A stretch of 64,000 bases of DNA from Lachnospiraceae bacterium (GCA_029071325.1 JAIEAP010000041.1:62001-126000); one strand, 5' to 3'. Positions 18,283 to 27,741 are shown, counted from the first letter of the stretch. Notes: generated by a model not told the origin, from the sequence alone. Made by a program: numbers and translations.

Positions 18283-19467
18283 TTAATTTGTTTTCTGAGC
18301 TTCTTTATATTCCCTGACCAGATTCTGGATTCGCTCATTGGGATCCAGAAGATCGCTGATAGATTCATCGTGGTTTAAAGTGTCGATAATATATGCAATA
18401 TATTTGCTCATGTCGCAATTGATATAGTAGGGGCGCTCCAACAGCTCTGGCGGCTGGTAGGTCAGATCAGTGGTGACTACTTTGTAAATAGTGCCGTCCT
18501 CTACCGCCCGGTCAAACTTCTCCAGACCGTTTGTGAAAAGTCCGAAGGTTGCAACAACGAATACTCTTCTTGCCTTGCGCTTCTTGAGCTCTGTGGCAAC
18601 ATCAATCATGCTGTCGCCGGAGGAGATCATGTCGTCGATGATCAGTACATCCTTACCCTCTACGGAGCTGCCCAGAAATTCGTGTGCCACAATGGGATTG
18701 CGTCCGTCTACGATTTTGCTGTAATCTCTGCGTTTGTAGAACATACCCATATCAATGCCCAGTACATTGGCGAGGTAGATGGCGCGTCCGGTAGCGCCCT
18801 CGTCGGGGCTGATGATCATCATGTGTTCGGAATCAATCTGCAGATCAGAAACGCTGTTGCAGATTCCCTTGATGAACTGATATGCAGGCTGGACGGTCTC
18901 AAATCCCTTCAAGGGGATGGAATTCTGTACTCTGGGGTCGTGGGCGTCAAAGGTGATGATATTGTCTACACCCATAGCAGTCAGCTCCTGCAGCGCAAGC
19001 GCACAGTCTAAGGACTCTCTTGTAGTGCGTCTGTGCTGACGGCTTTCATACAAAAACGGGATGATAACAGTTATCCGGCGCGCCTTACCGCCGATTGCGG
19101 CGATGATACGTTTCAGATCTGCAAAGTGGTCATCCGGAGACATGTGATTCATCTGTCCGCAAACCTTGTAGGTCAGGCTATGATTTGTAACGTCAACCAT
19201 CAGATAGAGATCGTATCCGCGTACGCTTTCCGAGATCATACCCTTTGCCTCACCGGTGCCGAAGCGGGGGGTGCTTGCCTTGATAATATAAGAATTGCGC
19301 TTGTAGCCGATGAAGGCGGCCTGGTCAGCATATTTGTGCTGGCGTTCTTCCCTCCACTTCACCAGGTACTGGTCGATCTTTAACCCCATTTCCTTGCAGC
19401 TCTCCAATGGGATGATTCCCAGAGTTCCGTTAGTCAGCGACTCCAAGTGACGTTCATTGATTGACAT
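18283..19467 (-). CDS. prs: Ribose-phosphate pyrophosphokinase (divergent, long form)
   Basis: Makes PRPP from ribose 5-phosphate and ATP for nucleotide, His and Trp synthesis. The 394 residues are longer than the usual 310-320, with an N-terminal extension of about 60 residues. The PRPP loop VLIIDDMISSGDSM is clear. The signature that usually reads DLHxxQIQ is FDAHDPRVQNSIP, and the flexible loop reads PFLYESRQHRRTTRESLD, placing this in a divergent clostridial subgroup. GGAGG precedes the ATG by nine bases. It is immediately downstream of dnaI on the minus strand, with a 55-base gap. Confidence 0.88.
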   Translation of the reverse strand: MSINERHLESLTNGTLGIIPLESCKEMGLKIDQYLVKWREERQHKYADQAAFIGYKRNSYIIKASTPRFGTGEAKGMISESVRGYDLYLMVDVTNHSLTYKVCGQMNHMSPDDHFADLKRIIAAIGGKARRITVIIPFLYESRQHRRTTRESLDCALALQELTAMGVDNIITFDAHDPRVQNSIPLKGFETVQPAYQFIKGICNSVSDLQIDSEHMMIISPDEGATGRAIYLANVLGIDMGMFYKRRDYSKIVDGRNPIVAHEFLGSSVEGKDVLIIDDMISSGDSMIDVATELKKRKARRVFVVATFGLFTNGLEKFDRAVEDGTIYKVVTTDLTYQPPELLERPYYINCDMSKYIAYIIDTLNHDESISDLLDPNERIQNLVREYKEAQKTN

Positions 19468-19522
19468 AGAATGATTCCTCCATAAAATTGTCTGTAAATG
19501 TATTGTTCAATAGATGCAGTAT

Positions 19523-20521
19523 CTAATGAATGCATGGTTGTTCCAGCTTCTTCTTGATGCGGATATCATCGCCGAAGAGTTTGATCATCGTATAGCAGCT
19601 GAAAATGCGGGAACAGGTACGCTCCGAATATACAGCAGCCAGCTCGTCCATTCCAAGATTCGTGGAAATCAGCGTTGATTTCTGCCGCAGCATACGCTCA
19701 TTCAGGCATAAGAATAGCTGGGAAGTTGTAAATGCGTTGGCGAGTTCTGTACCGAGATCATCAATGATCAGAAGGTCGCAGTCAAAAATAGACTGCTGGG
19801 ATGCAGCGGCCTTTGAATCCTTTTGAAATGTGTTCTTTTCAAAGATTTCAAACAACTGGAAAGCCGTAAAATAGATGACCGAGTGTCCCTGATCCAACAG
19901 CTCTCTGGCAACACAGTTGGATAGAAAGGTCTTGCCCACACCCGTCTCGCCATAGAAAAACAGATTCTCAAAGGTGCGGTCAAAGTTCTCGATAAAAGTA
20001 CGGCAGTCAGCCACCGCCTTTTTCGCGGTCTCATACGCAGTCAGCCCGGTGGAAGGGTTCTTGTGTTCTCTGGAATAATAGTCAAAAGAAAACTGCGAAA
20101 AATTCTCGTGTTCCAGAATATTTTTGATATTGGATTGTGTATAAATCAGGTCAATCGATGCCTGCACAAAGCAGTGGCAGCGGTGACCATTGATAAATCC
20201 TGTGTCTTTACAGTCGGGACAGGTGTACACCGGCTCCAGGTAGTCGTCGGGATATCCCAGGTCTTTTAAGATAGAAATCTTCTCCTGCTGCAGAGCTGCA
20301 AGGGTTTTTCTGTGCCTGGCGAGAGCGGTATCGTCCTCGCTGTCCAGAAGCTGCCGGACACACGCGACGGAACCGGAGGAAATCTCACGGTCAATTTCCT
20401 CCAGCCGGGGAGCACTGGCATAGACCCTGGCAATGCGCTCCTGCTGTATGCGGTGATTATGGAATTGTCTCGCATTATACTGACGCATCAGCGTGTCGTA
20501 CTGTGAATTGTTCAGGGACAT
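19523..20521 (-). CDS. dnaI: DnaI/DnaC-like replicative helicase loader
   Basis: AAA+ ATPase of 332 residues that loads the replicative helicase. The N-terminal helicase-binding part has a zinc-type cluster (YTCPDCKDTGFINGHRCHC), then Walker A GETGVGKTFLS, Walker B LLIIDDLGTE and an arginine-finger region YSERTCSRIFSCY. AAGGAG precedes the ATG. It follows the dnaD-like gene by 18 bases, a standard Firmicute primosome pairing. IstB-type transposition ATPases are related, but the zinc cluster and context favour DnaI. Confidence 0.92.
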   Translation of the reverse strand: MSLNNSQYDTLMRQYNARQFHNHRIQQERIARVYASAPRLEEIDREISSGSVACVRQLLDSEDDTALARHRKTLAALQQEKISILKDLGYPDDYLEPVYTCPDCKDTGFINGHRCHCFVQASIDLIYTQSNIKNILEHENFSQFSFDYYSREHKNPSTGLTAYETAKKAVADCRTFIENFDRTFENLFFYGETGVGKTFLSNCVARELLDQGHSVIYFTAFQLFEIFEKNTFQKDSKAAASQQSIFDCDLLIIDDLGTELANAFTTSQLFLCLNERMLRQKSTLISTNLGMDELAAVYSERTCSRIFSCYTMIKLFGDDIRIKKKLEQPCIH

Positions 20522-20539
20522 GAAATACTCCTTGTTGTA

Positions 20540-21661
20540 TTACTGTGCGGAACTGTTCAATAGCTGCTTCTCCAGTTGATCATAATTATAGGAACGCTGA
20601 GAGAAGTTGTTGAACCGGTTGCTGCCTGATCTGGATACAGTCACATTGCGGGCGGCAGTTGGTTTGCTGCGCTTGTAGGCGCTGTCCAGCAGAGCAATAT
20701 CTTCGGGCTTTTGCACATGGTTCTGATGCCAGTTCTCCAGAATAGAATCCGCATACTGGAAACTGGGCTGGCTGGTTGCCTGCAGCGTGCGTTTGCATGC
20801 CTCGCCTATAATGGCAGAGTCAAAGCCATAGGTCTTGGACCATTTGTCCACCAGCTTCAGTTCGTAGTCGGCAAGATTCCTGCCGTGAATGCCGAATGCT
20901 TTCATGACGCCGTAGTAGAGCTGGCTGTGCATATTGGCGGCGCATTTGGCACTTTCTACCGTGGTGATGGAGGCATCTGCCCAAGACGAGGCTACTTTGT
21001 CCATATAGCGCAGGCTTTTGTGACCTTTGTCCACGCAGGATTCCACCAGATATTCAATGAGATCGGTGGAAAAATGCAGTCCGTCATACCAATAAAGAAT
21101 GGTGTCATAATCTGTGGCAGACAGAGGATGCCCGATATAACGCTCTATAATAAAGAATAAATCACAGGTTGCTTCATTTGTCTGGAATGAGCGCATCTGG
21201 TCTTTGGTGTAGCTGGGGCGTCTTGCAGTTCCTGTACCGGCAGAAGCAGCCGGAACGCTTTGCGATACGGGCGCGGGAACGATACCGGAAACCGTAGAAA
21301 CGGTAGGCGCCATAGGAGCCGCAGGGGATGCGCAGGTTACCGGAACAGCGCGGCGTACCTCCAGGGAGGAGGAGTCCAGCAGACAGATTCCGCTCAACTG
21401 CTGATTCGCATCATATTCTAACTGCAGGACATGCATTTTCTCCCAATAGTTTAAGGCGCGCTTCACGTCCTTCTCGGTATGGTCCAGCTTGTCCGCCATT
21501 CCGGAAATGGAGAAGCCTTCTGCTGTATTCATGCAGCGGAGCAGGTATAAATAGATTTTTACATATTCTCCGTTGGCATCAGCCATGAGCTCATCAATGA
21601 ACACATTCGGAACCAAAGTCGCAGCAATATTATTGTTCGTATGTAATGTAATATCTTGCAT
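20540..21661 (-). CDS. dnaD: DnaD-domain replication initiation protein
   Basis: 373-residue primosomal protein acting between DnaA and helicase loading. It has an N-terminal winged-helix part (GEYVKIYLYLLRCM, then SISGMADKLDHTEKDVKRAL), a Pro/Ala/Ser-rich linker (about residues 115-160) and a C-terminal DnaB_2/DnaD domain (YDTILYWYDGLHFSTDLIEYL). The start at 21661 has GAGGGAG five bases upstream. An extended -10 TGCTATAAT maps to 21687-21695 on the minus strand. Five DnaA boxes lie further upstream, suggesting DnaA-responsive expression. Confidence 0.88.
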   Translation of the reverse strand: MQDITLHTNNNIAATLVPNVFIDELMADANGEYVKIYLYLLRCMNTAEGFSISGMADKLDHTEKDVKRALNYWEKMHVLQLEYDANQQLSGICLLDSSSLEVRRAVPVTCASPAAPMAPTVSTVSGIVPAPVSQSVPAASAGTGTARRPSYTKDQMRSFQTNEATCDLFFIIERYIGHPLSATDYDTILYWYDGLHFSTDLIEYLVESCVDKGHKSLRYMDKVASSWADASITTVESAKCAANMHSQLYYGVMKAFGIHGRNLADYELKLVDKWSKTYGFDSAIIGEACKRTLQATSQPSFQYADSILENWHQNHVQKPEDIALLDSAYKRSKPTAARNVTVSRSGSNRFNNFSQRSYNYDQLEKQLLNSSAQ

Positions 21662-21686
21662 AAAAACTCCCTCTTTCAACGTCCAC

Positions 21687-21695
21687 ATTATAGCA
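21687..21695 (-). promoter_or_regulatory. Extended -10 promoter of dnaD-dnaI
   Basis: On the minus strand TGCTATAAT gives a consensus extended -10 about 25 bases before the dnaD start codon. No strong -35 is needed with this element; the region upstream reads TTCTCTTTTCAGG. Confidence 0.6.
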
Positions 21696-21761
21696 TAGGA
21701 ATCCTGAAAAGAGAAGCACTATTTTTCCGAAAAATCCAGTAAAATCAAGGGGTTGGACGAT

Positions 21762-21944
21762 TGTGGATAATGTGGATAATGTGCATAACCGATTGCCCCT
21801 TGCGTTATGGTAACTTGATAAAAGTCTGTGATCCCACAGGAATCAGGGACTGTTCGATGTTGGGAGATATAGAATTATGTAAACAAAAAATCCACATCTT
21901 TATTCCACGAAAAACGGGGATAAAAATGTGGATAATGTGGATAA
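21762..21944. promoter_or_regulatory. Cluster of five DnaA boxes upstream of dnaD
   Basis: TGTGGATAA (complement of the DnaA box TTATCCACA) occurs at 21762-21770, 21771-21779, 21927-21935 and 21936-21944. A TGTGCATAA at 21780-21788 also fits TTATNCACA. All five face the same way. They form one head-to-tail triplet and one doublet with zero spacing, separated by 138 AT-rich bases. A small CTGTG/CACAG hairpin sits at 21826-21839. The cluster occupies most of the dnaD-murC gap. A DnaA-regulated promoter or a titration site is more likely than oriC, because dnaA and dnaN are not nearby. Confidence 0.8.
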
Positions 21945-21945
21945 C

Positions 21946-23325
21946 TTACTGTCCGAGAAGATGTTCTCCGATTAGATACACATCTCCGGCTCCCATGGTT
22001 ATCAACAGATCATTGTTTATGCAATATTTGGATAAAAATTTTTCGATGTCATCAAAGGATGGAAAATAATAACTTTCTGTGCCTTGATTTTTCAACTCTT
22101 CCAGAATGGCAGTAGAGTGGATGCCGATGGTATTTTTCTCCCGTGCGGCGTATATGTCGGCAAGAATAACGGTGTCCGCCAGTGACAGTACGTCTGCGAA
22201 TTCCTGCAGGAATGCCTGTGTCCTGGAGTAGGTATGAGGCTGGAATACACAGATGATTCGATTGTGCGGATAGTTCTGTGCCGCCGTAAGGGATGCCTTG
22301 ACTTCGGTGGGGTGATGCGCATAATCGTCGATTACAGTCACGCCATGGAAGCTTCCCTTGTACTCAAACCGGCGTTTCGTTCCGCCGAACTGCTGTAAGC
22401 CTATCCGAATGGTATCCATGGGTATCCCCATATCCAGGCACAGAGCTATGACGGCAAGGGAATTGGACACATTATGCATACCGGGGACACTTAAGGTGAC
22501 GCTGCCGAGGCACTGGCTCTTGTGCATGGCGGTGAATGTGGCACACGCATGATCGTCGAAGGAAATATTGGTTGCATAATAATCATCCGTTTCGCATAAA
22601 CCATAAGTAATGACCTTACAGTTTAGGTATTCTGTAATTGTGCCAAGCTCTTTTATCTGGCCATTGATGATCAGCGCTCCGTCGGCGGCAGTATTGCCGG
22701 CGAAGGCGTGAAAGGAACGGCGGATATCTTCGATATCCTTAAAGAAATCAAGATGCTCGGCCTCTACACTGGTGATAATACTGTATCTGGGATAAAAATG
22801 CAGAAAACTGTTGGTGTATTCGCATGCTTCCGTGATAAACACATCGGAACTGCCTACACGGATGTTGCCGCCAATGGAATCCAGAATGCCTCCTACGCTG
22901 ATGGTGGGATCTGCGCAGGCAGTCAGGAGAACCTGAGAACACATGGAGGTAGTGGTTGTTTTGCCGTGGGTGCCTGCCACCGCAATGGACTGCTCGTAAT
23001 TGTTCATAATCTGTCCAAGCAGTTCTGCCCGGGACAGCATGGGTATACCGGCATCAACTGCGGCGGCGTATTCCTCGTTGTCCTCATGAACGGCCGCAGT
23101 ATAGACAACCACTTCCGGCCGGCGGGCGAGGTTGGAAGCCTTCTGCCCAATGTAAATGGTGGCGCCCAGGGAGGCGAGACGGTCGGTGAGAGCGGATTGT
23201 TTGGAGTCCGAACCGGAGATGGTGAAATTTTCCCGGAGCAGAATCTGGGCAAGACCGCTCATGCTGATACCGCCGATTCCGATAAAGTGCACATGAATGG
23301 GGGTCTGAAAATTTAATTGATACAT
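21946..23325 (-). CDS. murC: UDP-N-acetylmuramate-L-alanine ligase
   Basis: Cytoplasmic ATP-dependent ligase of 459 residues that adds L-Ala to UDP-MurNAc in peptidoglycan synthesis. It begins with the UDP-binding fold (HFIGIGGISMSGLAQIL). The ATP loop VAGTHGKTTTTSM, the central motif ITSVEAEHLDFF and the ligase domain VIDDYAHHPTEVKAS with FQPHTYSRT are all present. AGGCAGG precedes the ATG. Its stop codon lies next to the last DnaA box. Confidence 0.96.
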   Translation of the reverse strand: MYQLNFQTPIHVHFIGIGGISMSGLAQILLRENFTISGSDSKQSALTDRLASLGATIYIGQKASNLARRPEVVVYTAAVHEDNEEYAAAVDAGIPMLSRAELLGQIMNNYEQSIAVAGTHGKTTTTSMCSQVLLTACADPTISVGGILDSIGGNIRVGSSDVFITEACEYTNSFLHFYPRYSIITSVEAEHLDFFKDIEDIRRSFHAFAGNTAADGALIINGQIKELGTITEYLNCKVITYGLCETDDYYATNISFDDHACATFTAMHKSQCLGSVTLSVPGMHNVSNSLAVIALCLDMGIPMDTIRIGLQQFGGTKRRFEYKGSFHGVTVIDDYAHHPTEVKASLTAAQNYPHNRIICVFQPHTYSRTQAFLQEFADVLSLADTVILADIYAAREKNTIGIHSTAILEELKNQGTESYYFPSFDDIEKFLSKYCINNDLLITMGAGDVYLIGEHLLGQ

Positions 23326-23412
23326 AATATTACCTGCCTGATTATTGTTTTCGACTGGAACTCTTCCTTAAATTATTATAACCATATGCGGAAGAATTGC
23401 AAAGCTATTTTC

Positions 23413-23428
23413 TTGGAAACGTTTTCAA
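23413..23428. promoter_or_regulatory. cre-like CcpA site upstream of glgC
   Basis: TTGGAAACGTTTTCAA is a near-perfect palindrome matching the catabolite-responsive element WTGNAANCGNWNNCAW. It is about 140 bases upstream of a -35/-10-like pair (TGTACA 23536-23541, TATACT 23559-23564) and 200 bases before glgC. The location suits activation or repression of glycogen synthesis by sugar status. The rest of the 23326-23625 gap shows no other element. Confidence 0.6.
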
Positions 23429-23625
23429 TCTGATGTTTTCGGGAAAGTACTTGCTCTTTGGTGATATAATTGCTAAAGTATTGGTCAAATATGACTAAAA
23501 ATGACATGAAAAGGCAATGATATTATACAAAATGCTGTACAACTTAGGGGTCATATGTTATACTTCTAATATAATACTATCGGTCGAAAAAGTGACAGAA
23601 TGAATGACGAGAGGTGAATGACGTG

Positions 23626-24897
23626 ATGAAGAAAGAGATGGTTGCCATGTTATTGGCAGGCGGACAGGGAAGCCGCCTTGGAGTTCTAACTTCCAGTGTT
23701 GCAAAACCAGCGGTAGCATTTGGAGGAAAGTATCGTATTATAGACTTCCCGCTCAGTAATTGTATCAATTCGGGAATCGATACGGTGGGTGTACTCACCC
23801 AGTATCAGCCGCTGCGGTTGAACCGGCATATCGGAATCGGTATTCCGTGGGATCTGGATCGTAATAACGGTGGGGTTACCGTACTGCCGCCTTACGAACG
23901 GAGTGACAACAGCGAATGGTACACGGGTACAGCAAATGCTATTTATCAGAATCTGGCGTATATGGAGATGTATGATCCGGATTACATTCTGATTTTATCC
24001 GGTGACCACATCTATAAGATGGATTATGAGGTAATGCTGGATTTCCATAAAGAGAACAATGCAGATGTGACGATTGCGGCAATGCCGGTTCCGATAGAAG
24101 AGGCAAGCCGTTTCGGTGTGGTAATTACAGATGAGAACAGGCAGATTCAGGAGTTCGAGGAGAAGCCTGAGCATCCCAGGAGCAATCTGGCATCCATGGG
24201 TATTTACATTTTTAATTGGAAAGTATTGCGGGATAGTCTGATCAAGCTGAAAGATCAGCCGGGCTGCGATTTTGGAAAACATATCATTCCGTACTGCCAT
24301 GAACAGAAGAAACGTCTGTTTGCATATGAATATAACGGATACTGGAAGGACGTGGGAACGCTTGGCTCTTACTGGGAGGCTAATATGGAGCTGATCGACC
24401 TGATTCCTGAGTTCAATCTGTACGAGGAGTACTGGAAGATCTATACGAAGAGCGAGAATGTAGCGCCGCAGTATCTGTCACCGGAATCCATCGTGGATAC
24501 CAGCATTATTGGTGAGGGAACTGAGATTTACGGCCAGGTTTACAATTCTGTCGTAGGCGCGGGCGTACGCATTGGTAAGGGAGCGGTGATCAGGAACTCT
24601 ATTATTATGAAAGAGTGCGAGATCGGCGAGAATACCATAATTGATAAGTCCATTATTGCGGATAAGACAACCATCGGTGCAAACTGCAAGCTTGGCGTGG
24701 GAGAGTACGCGGAGAGTACGTTGAACCCGAAGGTATATGCTTTTGATCTGGTAACGGTCGGAGAGGAATCCGTGATACCAGACGGCGTATCGATTGGTAA
24801 AAATACGGCTATTTCCGGTGTGACAGAGCCATCCGATTATCCGGGCGGCATGTTGCCAGGCGGTGGAGCTATTATTAAGGAAGGTGACAGAGTATGA
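23626..24897 (+). CDS. glgC: Glucose-1-phosphate adenylyltransferase
   Basis: Forms ADP-glucose for glycogen synthesis. The 423-residue protein has the nucleotide-binding start [12 protein letters not shown], the [14 protein letters not shown] substrate loop, [11 protein letters not shown] with the metal Asp, EFEEKPEHP, and [18 protein letters not shown] left-handed beta-helix follows ([20 protein letters not shown]). Start ATG 23626 has GAGAGGTG nine bases upstream; a GTG at 23614 sits on the ribosome site itself. It overlaps glgD by four bases. Confidence 0.96.
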   Translation: MKKEMVAMLLAGGQGSRLGVLTSSVAKPAVAFGGKYRIIDFPLSNCINSGIDTVGVLTQYQPLRLNRHIGIGIPWDLDRNNGGVTVLPPYERSDNSEWYTGTANAIYQNLAYMEMYDPDYILILSGDHIYKMDYEVMLDFHKENNADVTIAAMPVPIEEASRFGVVITDENRQIQEFEEKPEHPRSNLASMGIYIFNWKVLRDSLIKLKDQPGCDFGKHIIPYCHEQKKRLFAYEYNGYWKDVGTLGSYWEANMELIDLIPEFNLYEEYWKIYTKSENVAPQYLSPESIVDTSIIGEGTEIYGQVYNSVVGAGVRIGKGAVIRNSIIMKECEIGENTIIDKSIIADKTTIGANCKLGVGEYAESTLNPKVYAFDLVTVGEESVIPDGVSIGKNTAISGVTEPSDYPGGMLPGGGAIIKEGDRV

Positions 24898-26012
24898 AGG
24901 CATTAGGATTAATTTTAGCAGGTGGAAATAACCACCGTATGCAGGAGCTTTCCAGCAAACGGGCGATTGCAGCCATGCCGGTAGGCGGAAGCTTCCGTTG
25001 TATCGATTTTGCACTGAGCAGTATGAGCAATTCCCATGTACAGACAGTAGCGGTACTGTCCCAGTACAATTCCCGTTCTTTGAACGAGCATTTGAGTTCT
25101 TCCAAATGGTGGGACTTCGGCAGAAAACAGGGAGGCCTGTATACGTTTACGCCGACGCTGACCGCGGATAACAGTTGGTGGTATCGCGGAACTGCAGATG
25201 CAATGTATCAGAATCTGGACTTTTTGAAGAAACGCCATGAGCCGTATGTGATCATTTCCGGCGGCGACTGCGTGTATAAGCTGGATTACAATAAGGTGCT
25301 GGATTACCACATTGATAAGAAGGCAGATATCACGGTGGTCTGCAAGGACATGCCGGAGGGGGCAGATATCAGCCGCTTTGGAGTGGTACGCATGAATGAG
25401 GATTACCGCATCATGGAGTTTGAGGAGAAGCCCATGGTGGCACAGTCCAATACGATTTCCGCAGGTATTTATATCATCCGCAGACGTCAGCTCATTGAAA
25501 TGCTGGAGCGTTGTGCAGACGAGGAGAGATGGGATTTCGTAACGGACATCCTGATTCGGTACAAGAATATGAAACGGATCTACGGTTATAAGATGGAGGA
25601 GTATTGGAATAACATTGCAACGGTAGATTCTTATTATGAGACAAATATGGACTTCCTCCGCCCGGAGGTAAGAAATTTCTTCTTCAATGAAGCACCTTAT
25701 ATTTATTCCAAAGTGGATGATTATCCGCCTGCGAAGTACAACGGAGGAGCTTCTGTGAAGAACAGTCTGATCTCCAGCGGATGTATCGTGAACAGCAAGA
25801 TAGAGAATTCCCTGTTGTTCAAGAATGTATTTGTAGGGAAAAACTGTGTGATCAAGAATTCCATTATCCTAAATGATGTATATATCGGAGACAATACCCA
25901 TATCGAGAATTGTGTCGTAGAGAGCCGCGGAACATTGAAGGCAAATACTTACTATTGCGGCGATGATGGCGTGAAGGTTGTAATGGAGCGCAACGAGCGA
26001 TACGCGATATAG
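24894..26012 (+). CDS. glgD: GlgD subunit of ADP-glucose pyrophosphorylase
   Basis: 372-residue GlgC paralogue that forms a hetero-oligomer with GlgC in Firmicutes and acts mainly as a regulatory subunit. The nucleotide loop is altered ([12 protein letters not shown] instead of GGQGSRL). The metal motif reads [11 protein letters not shown], and [17 protein letters not shown] replaces the GlgC version, consistent with weak or no own catalysis. ATGA overlap with glgC and GGAAGG inside the glgC end imply coupled translation. Confidence 0.95.
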   Translation: MKALGLILAGGNNHRMQELSSKRAIAAMPVGGSFRCIDFALSSMSNSHVQTVAVLSQYNSRSLNEHLSSSKWWDFGRKQGGLYTFTPTLTADNSWWYRGTADAMYQNLDFLKKRHEPYVIISGGDCVYKLDYNKVLDYHIDKKADITVVCKDMPEGADISRFGVVRMNEDYRIMEFEEKPMVAQSNTISAGIYIIRRRQLIEMLERCADEERWDFVTDILIRYKNMKRIYGYKMEEYWNNIATVDSYYETNMDFLRPEVRNFFFNEAPYIYSKVDDYPPAKYNGGASVKNSLISSGCIVNSKIENSLLFKNVFVGKNCVIKNSIILNDVYIGDNTHIENCVVESRGTLKANTYYCGDDGVKVVMERNERYAI

Positions 26013-26042
26013 TAAAATTGGGGACAGAGAAGGGGGATTGTA

Positions 26043-26309
26043 ATGCAGATTACAGACATTAGGATACGCAGGGTGGACAAAGAAGGCAAAATGAAAGCAG
26101 TGGCCTCCATCACCATCGATGAAGAGTTTGTGGTACACGATATTAAGGTGATTGACGGGGATAAGGGATTGTTTATTGCGATGCCAAGCCGTAAGGCTGC
26201 TGATGGGGAATACCGGGATATTGCACACCCAATCAATTCCGATACCAGAAATAAAATACAGCAGATGATCCTGGATCGATACGAGCAGGAAGCGTCTGCG
26301 GAAGAGTAA
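26043..26309 (+). CDS. spoVG: SpoVG, septation / RNA-binding regulator
   Basis: 88-residue SpoVG with the family start [26 protein letters not shown] and the core [24 protein letters not shown], quoted here in parts ([35 protein letters not shown]). SpoVG affects asymmetric septation and binds nucleic acid. Its presence supports a spore-forming Firmicute. Start ATG 26043 follows AAGGGGG by six bases. A strong terminator closes the glgC-glgD-spoVG unit. Confidence 0.95.
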   Translation: MQITDIRIRRVDKEGKMKAVASITIDEEFVVHDIKVIDGDKGLFIAMPSRKAADGEYRDIAHPINSDTRNKIQQMILDRYEQEASAEE

Positions 26310-26343
26310 AAAGTACAGAAGAAGCCTTGGAGAAGGGTGAATG

Positions 26344-26375
26344 AATGGAAGGGAGTGAAGCTCCCTTCCATTTTT
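26344..26375 (+). terminator. Rho-independent terminator after spoVG
   Basis: AATGGAAGGGAG, loop TGAAG, CTCCCTTCCATT is a perfect 12-bp stem followed by TTT. A TATAAT at 26389-26394, just after it, is the likely -10 for the next operon. Confidence 0.9.
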
Positions 26376-26428
26376 ACGCAGATTATGGTATAATAAGCGT
26401 TAGCAGAAAAATGAGGGGGATTCATAAA

Positions 26429-27175
26429 ATGCAGACAAAAGCAGTGATATTGGCAGCAGGAAAGGGAACCAGAATGAAGTCGGATCTTCCCAAGGTAGTA
26501 CATACAATTGAGGGAAAATGTCTGGTGGATTATGTGATAGAGGCGGCAAAGGGAGCCGGTGTACAGGAGGTCTGCCTGGTGGTAGGCTATCAGCATGAAG
26601 TGGTGGAGGAGAGTATCCTCCATAAGGATGTGGCTTTTGCATTGCAGCCGGAACAGTTGGGAACAGGGCACGCGGTCATGTGTGCAAGAGAATTTCTGGG
26701 TACGCAGGGCAGCACCATGATACTGTTCGGGGATACGCCTCTGATTACGGCGGATACCCTGCGGAGACTTCAAGCGTATCATGTGGAGCATGGCAATGCG
26801 GTGACGGTGCTGTCTGCATATATCGACAACCCCACTGGTTATGGCAGGATTATTCGTGATGAACAGGGGGCTTTTGTAAAGAGTGTGGAGCATAAGGATG
26901 CGGCTCCGGAGGAGCTTGCGTCCCATGAGATTAATTCGGGCATGTATATTTTTGATACGGCAGAGCTTGCATCGGCCCTGACGAAGCTGCAGCCTGATAA
27001 TGCACAGGGAGAATATTACCTGCCGGATACGTTGGCCATCATCCGGGAAAAGGGACTGCGGGTAGATGCGTTTGCATTGGAGGATGCAGAGGATATTACA
27101 GGAGTCAATGATCAGGAGCAGCTTCAGGCAGCGGCGGAGATCATCCGCAGAAGGGAAACGTCATGTATATCATAG
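26429..27175 (+). CDS. Stand-alone GlmU-type UDP-GlcNAc pyrophosphorylase domain
   Basis: 248-residue nucleotidyltransferase matching only the N-terminal half of bifunctional GlmU. Motifs are VILAAGKGTRMKSDLPKVVH, ALQPEQLGTGHAV, LFGDTPLI and NSGMYIFD. It ends at the usual domain boundary (EDITGVNDQEQLQAAAEIIRR), so the C-terminal beta-helix acetyltransferase is missing. It likely makes UDP-GlcNAc from GlcNAc-1-P, with the acetylation step encoded elsewhere. Start 26429 follows GAGGGGGA. The end overlaps pth by 13 bases, so this is not a recent frameshift. Confidence 0.88.
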   Translation: MQTKAVILAAGKGTRMKSDLPKVVHTIEGKCLVDYVIEAAKGAGVQEVCLVVGYQHEVVEESILHKDVAFALQPEQLGTGHAVMCAREFLGTQGSTMILFGDTPLITADTLRRLQAYHVEHGNAVTVLSAYIDNPTGYGRIIRDEQGAFVKSVEHKDAAPEELASHEINSGMYIFDTAELASALTKLQPDNAQGEYYLPDTLAIIREKGLRVDAFALEDAEDITGVNDQEQLQAAAEIIRRRETSCIS

Positions 27176-27741
27176 CAGGATTGGGAAATCCCGGCAGGAA
27201 GTATGCCGGGACAAGGCACAATGCAGGGTTTGACGTAGTGGATCGTCTGGCAGACAGTTATCGGATCCGTGTCAGGGAAAAAAAGCATCATTCATTATGC
27301 GGGCAGGGTGTGATAGGGGGAGAGAAGGTTCTGTTGGTAAAACCGCAGACATATATGAATAACAGTGGTGACAGCATTGCAGAGATCATACAGTATTATA
27401 AGGAAGATCCGGCTGCCAGACTGATCGTAGTCTATGATGATATCAGTCTGGAGCCGGGCAGGATCCGCGTTCGCAAGAAGGGGAGCGCCGGCGGTCATAA
27501 CGGAATCAAGAGTATTATATCCCGGGTGGGAACGCAGGAATTTGTCAGGGTCAGGATAGGCGTAGGCGAAAAACCGGAAGGCTGGGATCTGGCAGACTAT
27601 GTGCTGGGGCATATGGACCGCAGAGAACGCGCTGCCGTGGAAGAGGCATTTGCGGAAGCGGAAGAAGCGATCGAGCTGATCGTACAGGGACGTGTGGACA
27701 AGGCAATGAATGACTATAATGCGGGAAAGAGGAACGTATGA
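27163..27741 (+). CDS. pth: Peptidyl-tRNA hydrolase
   Basis: Releases tRNA from prematurely dropped peptidyl-tRNA. The 192-residue enzyme shows IAGLGNPGRKYAGTRHNAGF (catalytic His in RHNAGF), KPQTYMNNSG, VVYDDISLEPGRIRVRKKGS and GGHNGIKSI. It overlaps the upstream uridylyltransferase by 13 bases and mfd by four (ATGA). The glmU-like/pth/mfd order is common in Firmicutes. Confidence 0.97.
   Translation: MYIIAGLGNPGRKYAGTRHNAGFDVVDRLADSYRIRVREKKHHSLCGQGVIGGEKVLLVKPQTYMNNSGDSIAEIIQYYKEDPAARLIVVYDDISLEPGRIRVRKKGSAGGHNGIKSIISRVGTQEFVRVRIGVGEKPEGWDLADYVLGHMDRRERAAVEEAFAEAEEAIELIVQGRVDKAMNDYNAGKRNV

Noticed and set aside
21762-21944. DnaA-box cluster as the chromosomal origin
   Set aside because: dnaA, dnaN, recF and other usual origin neighbours are absent and no clear DNA-unwinding element was recognised; a regulatory or titration site is more likely.
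26429-27175. Frameshifted full-length glmU
   Set aside because: The sequence after the stop is pth in another frame, with no trace of a beta-helix acetyltransferase domain.
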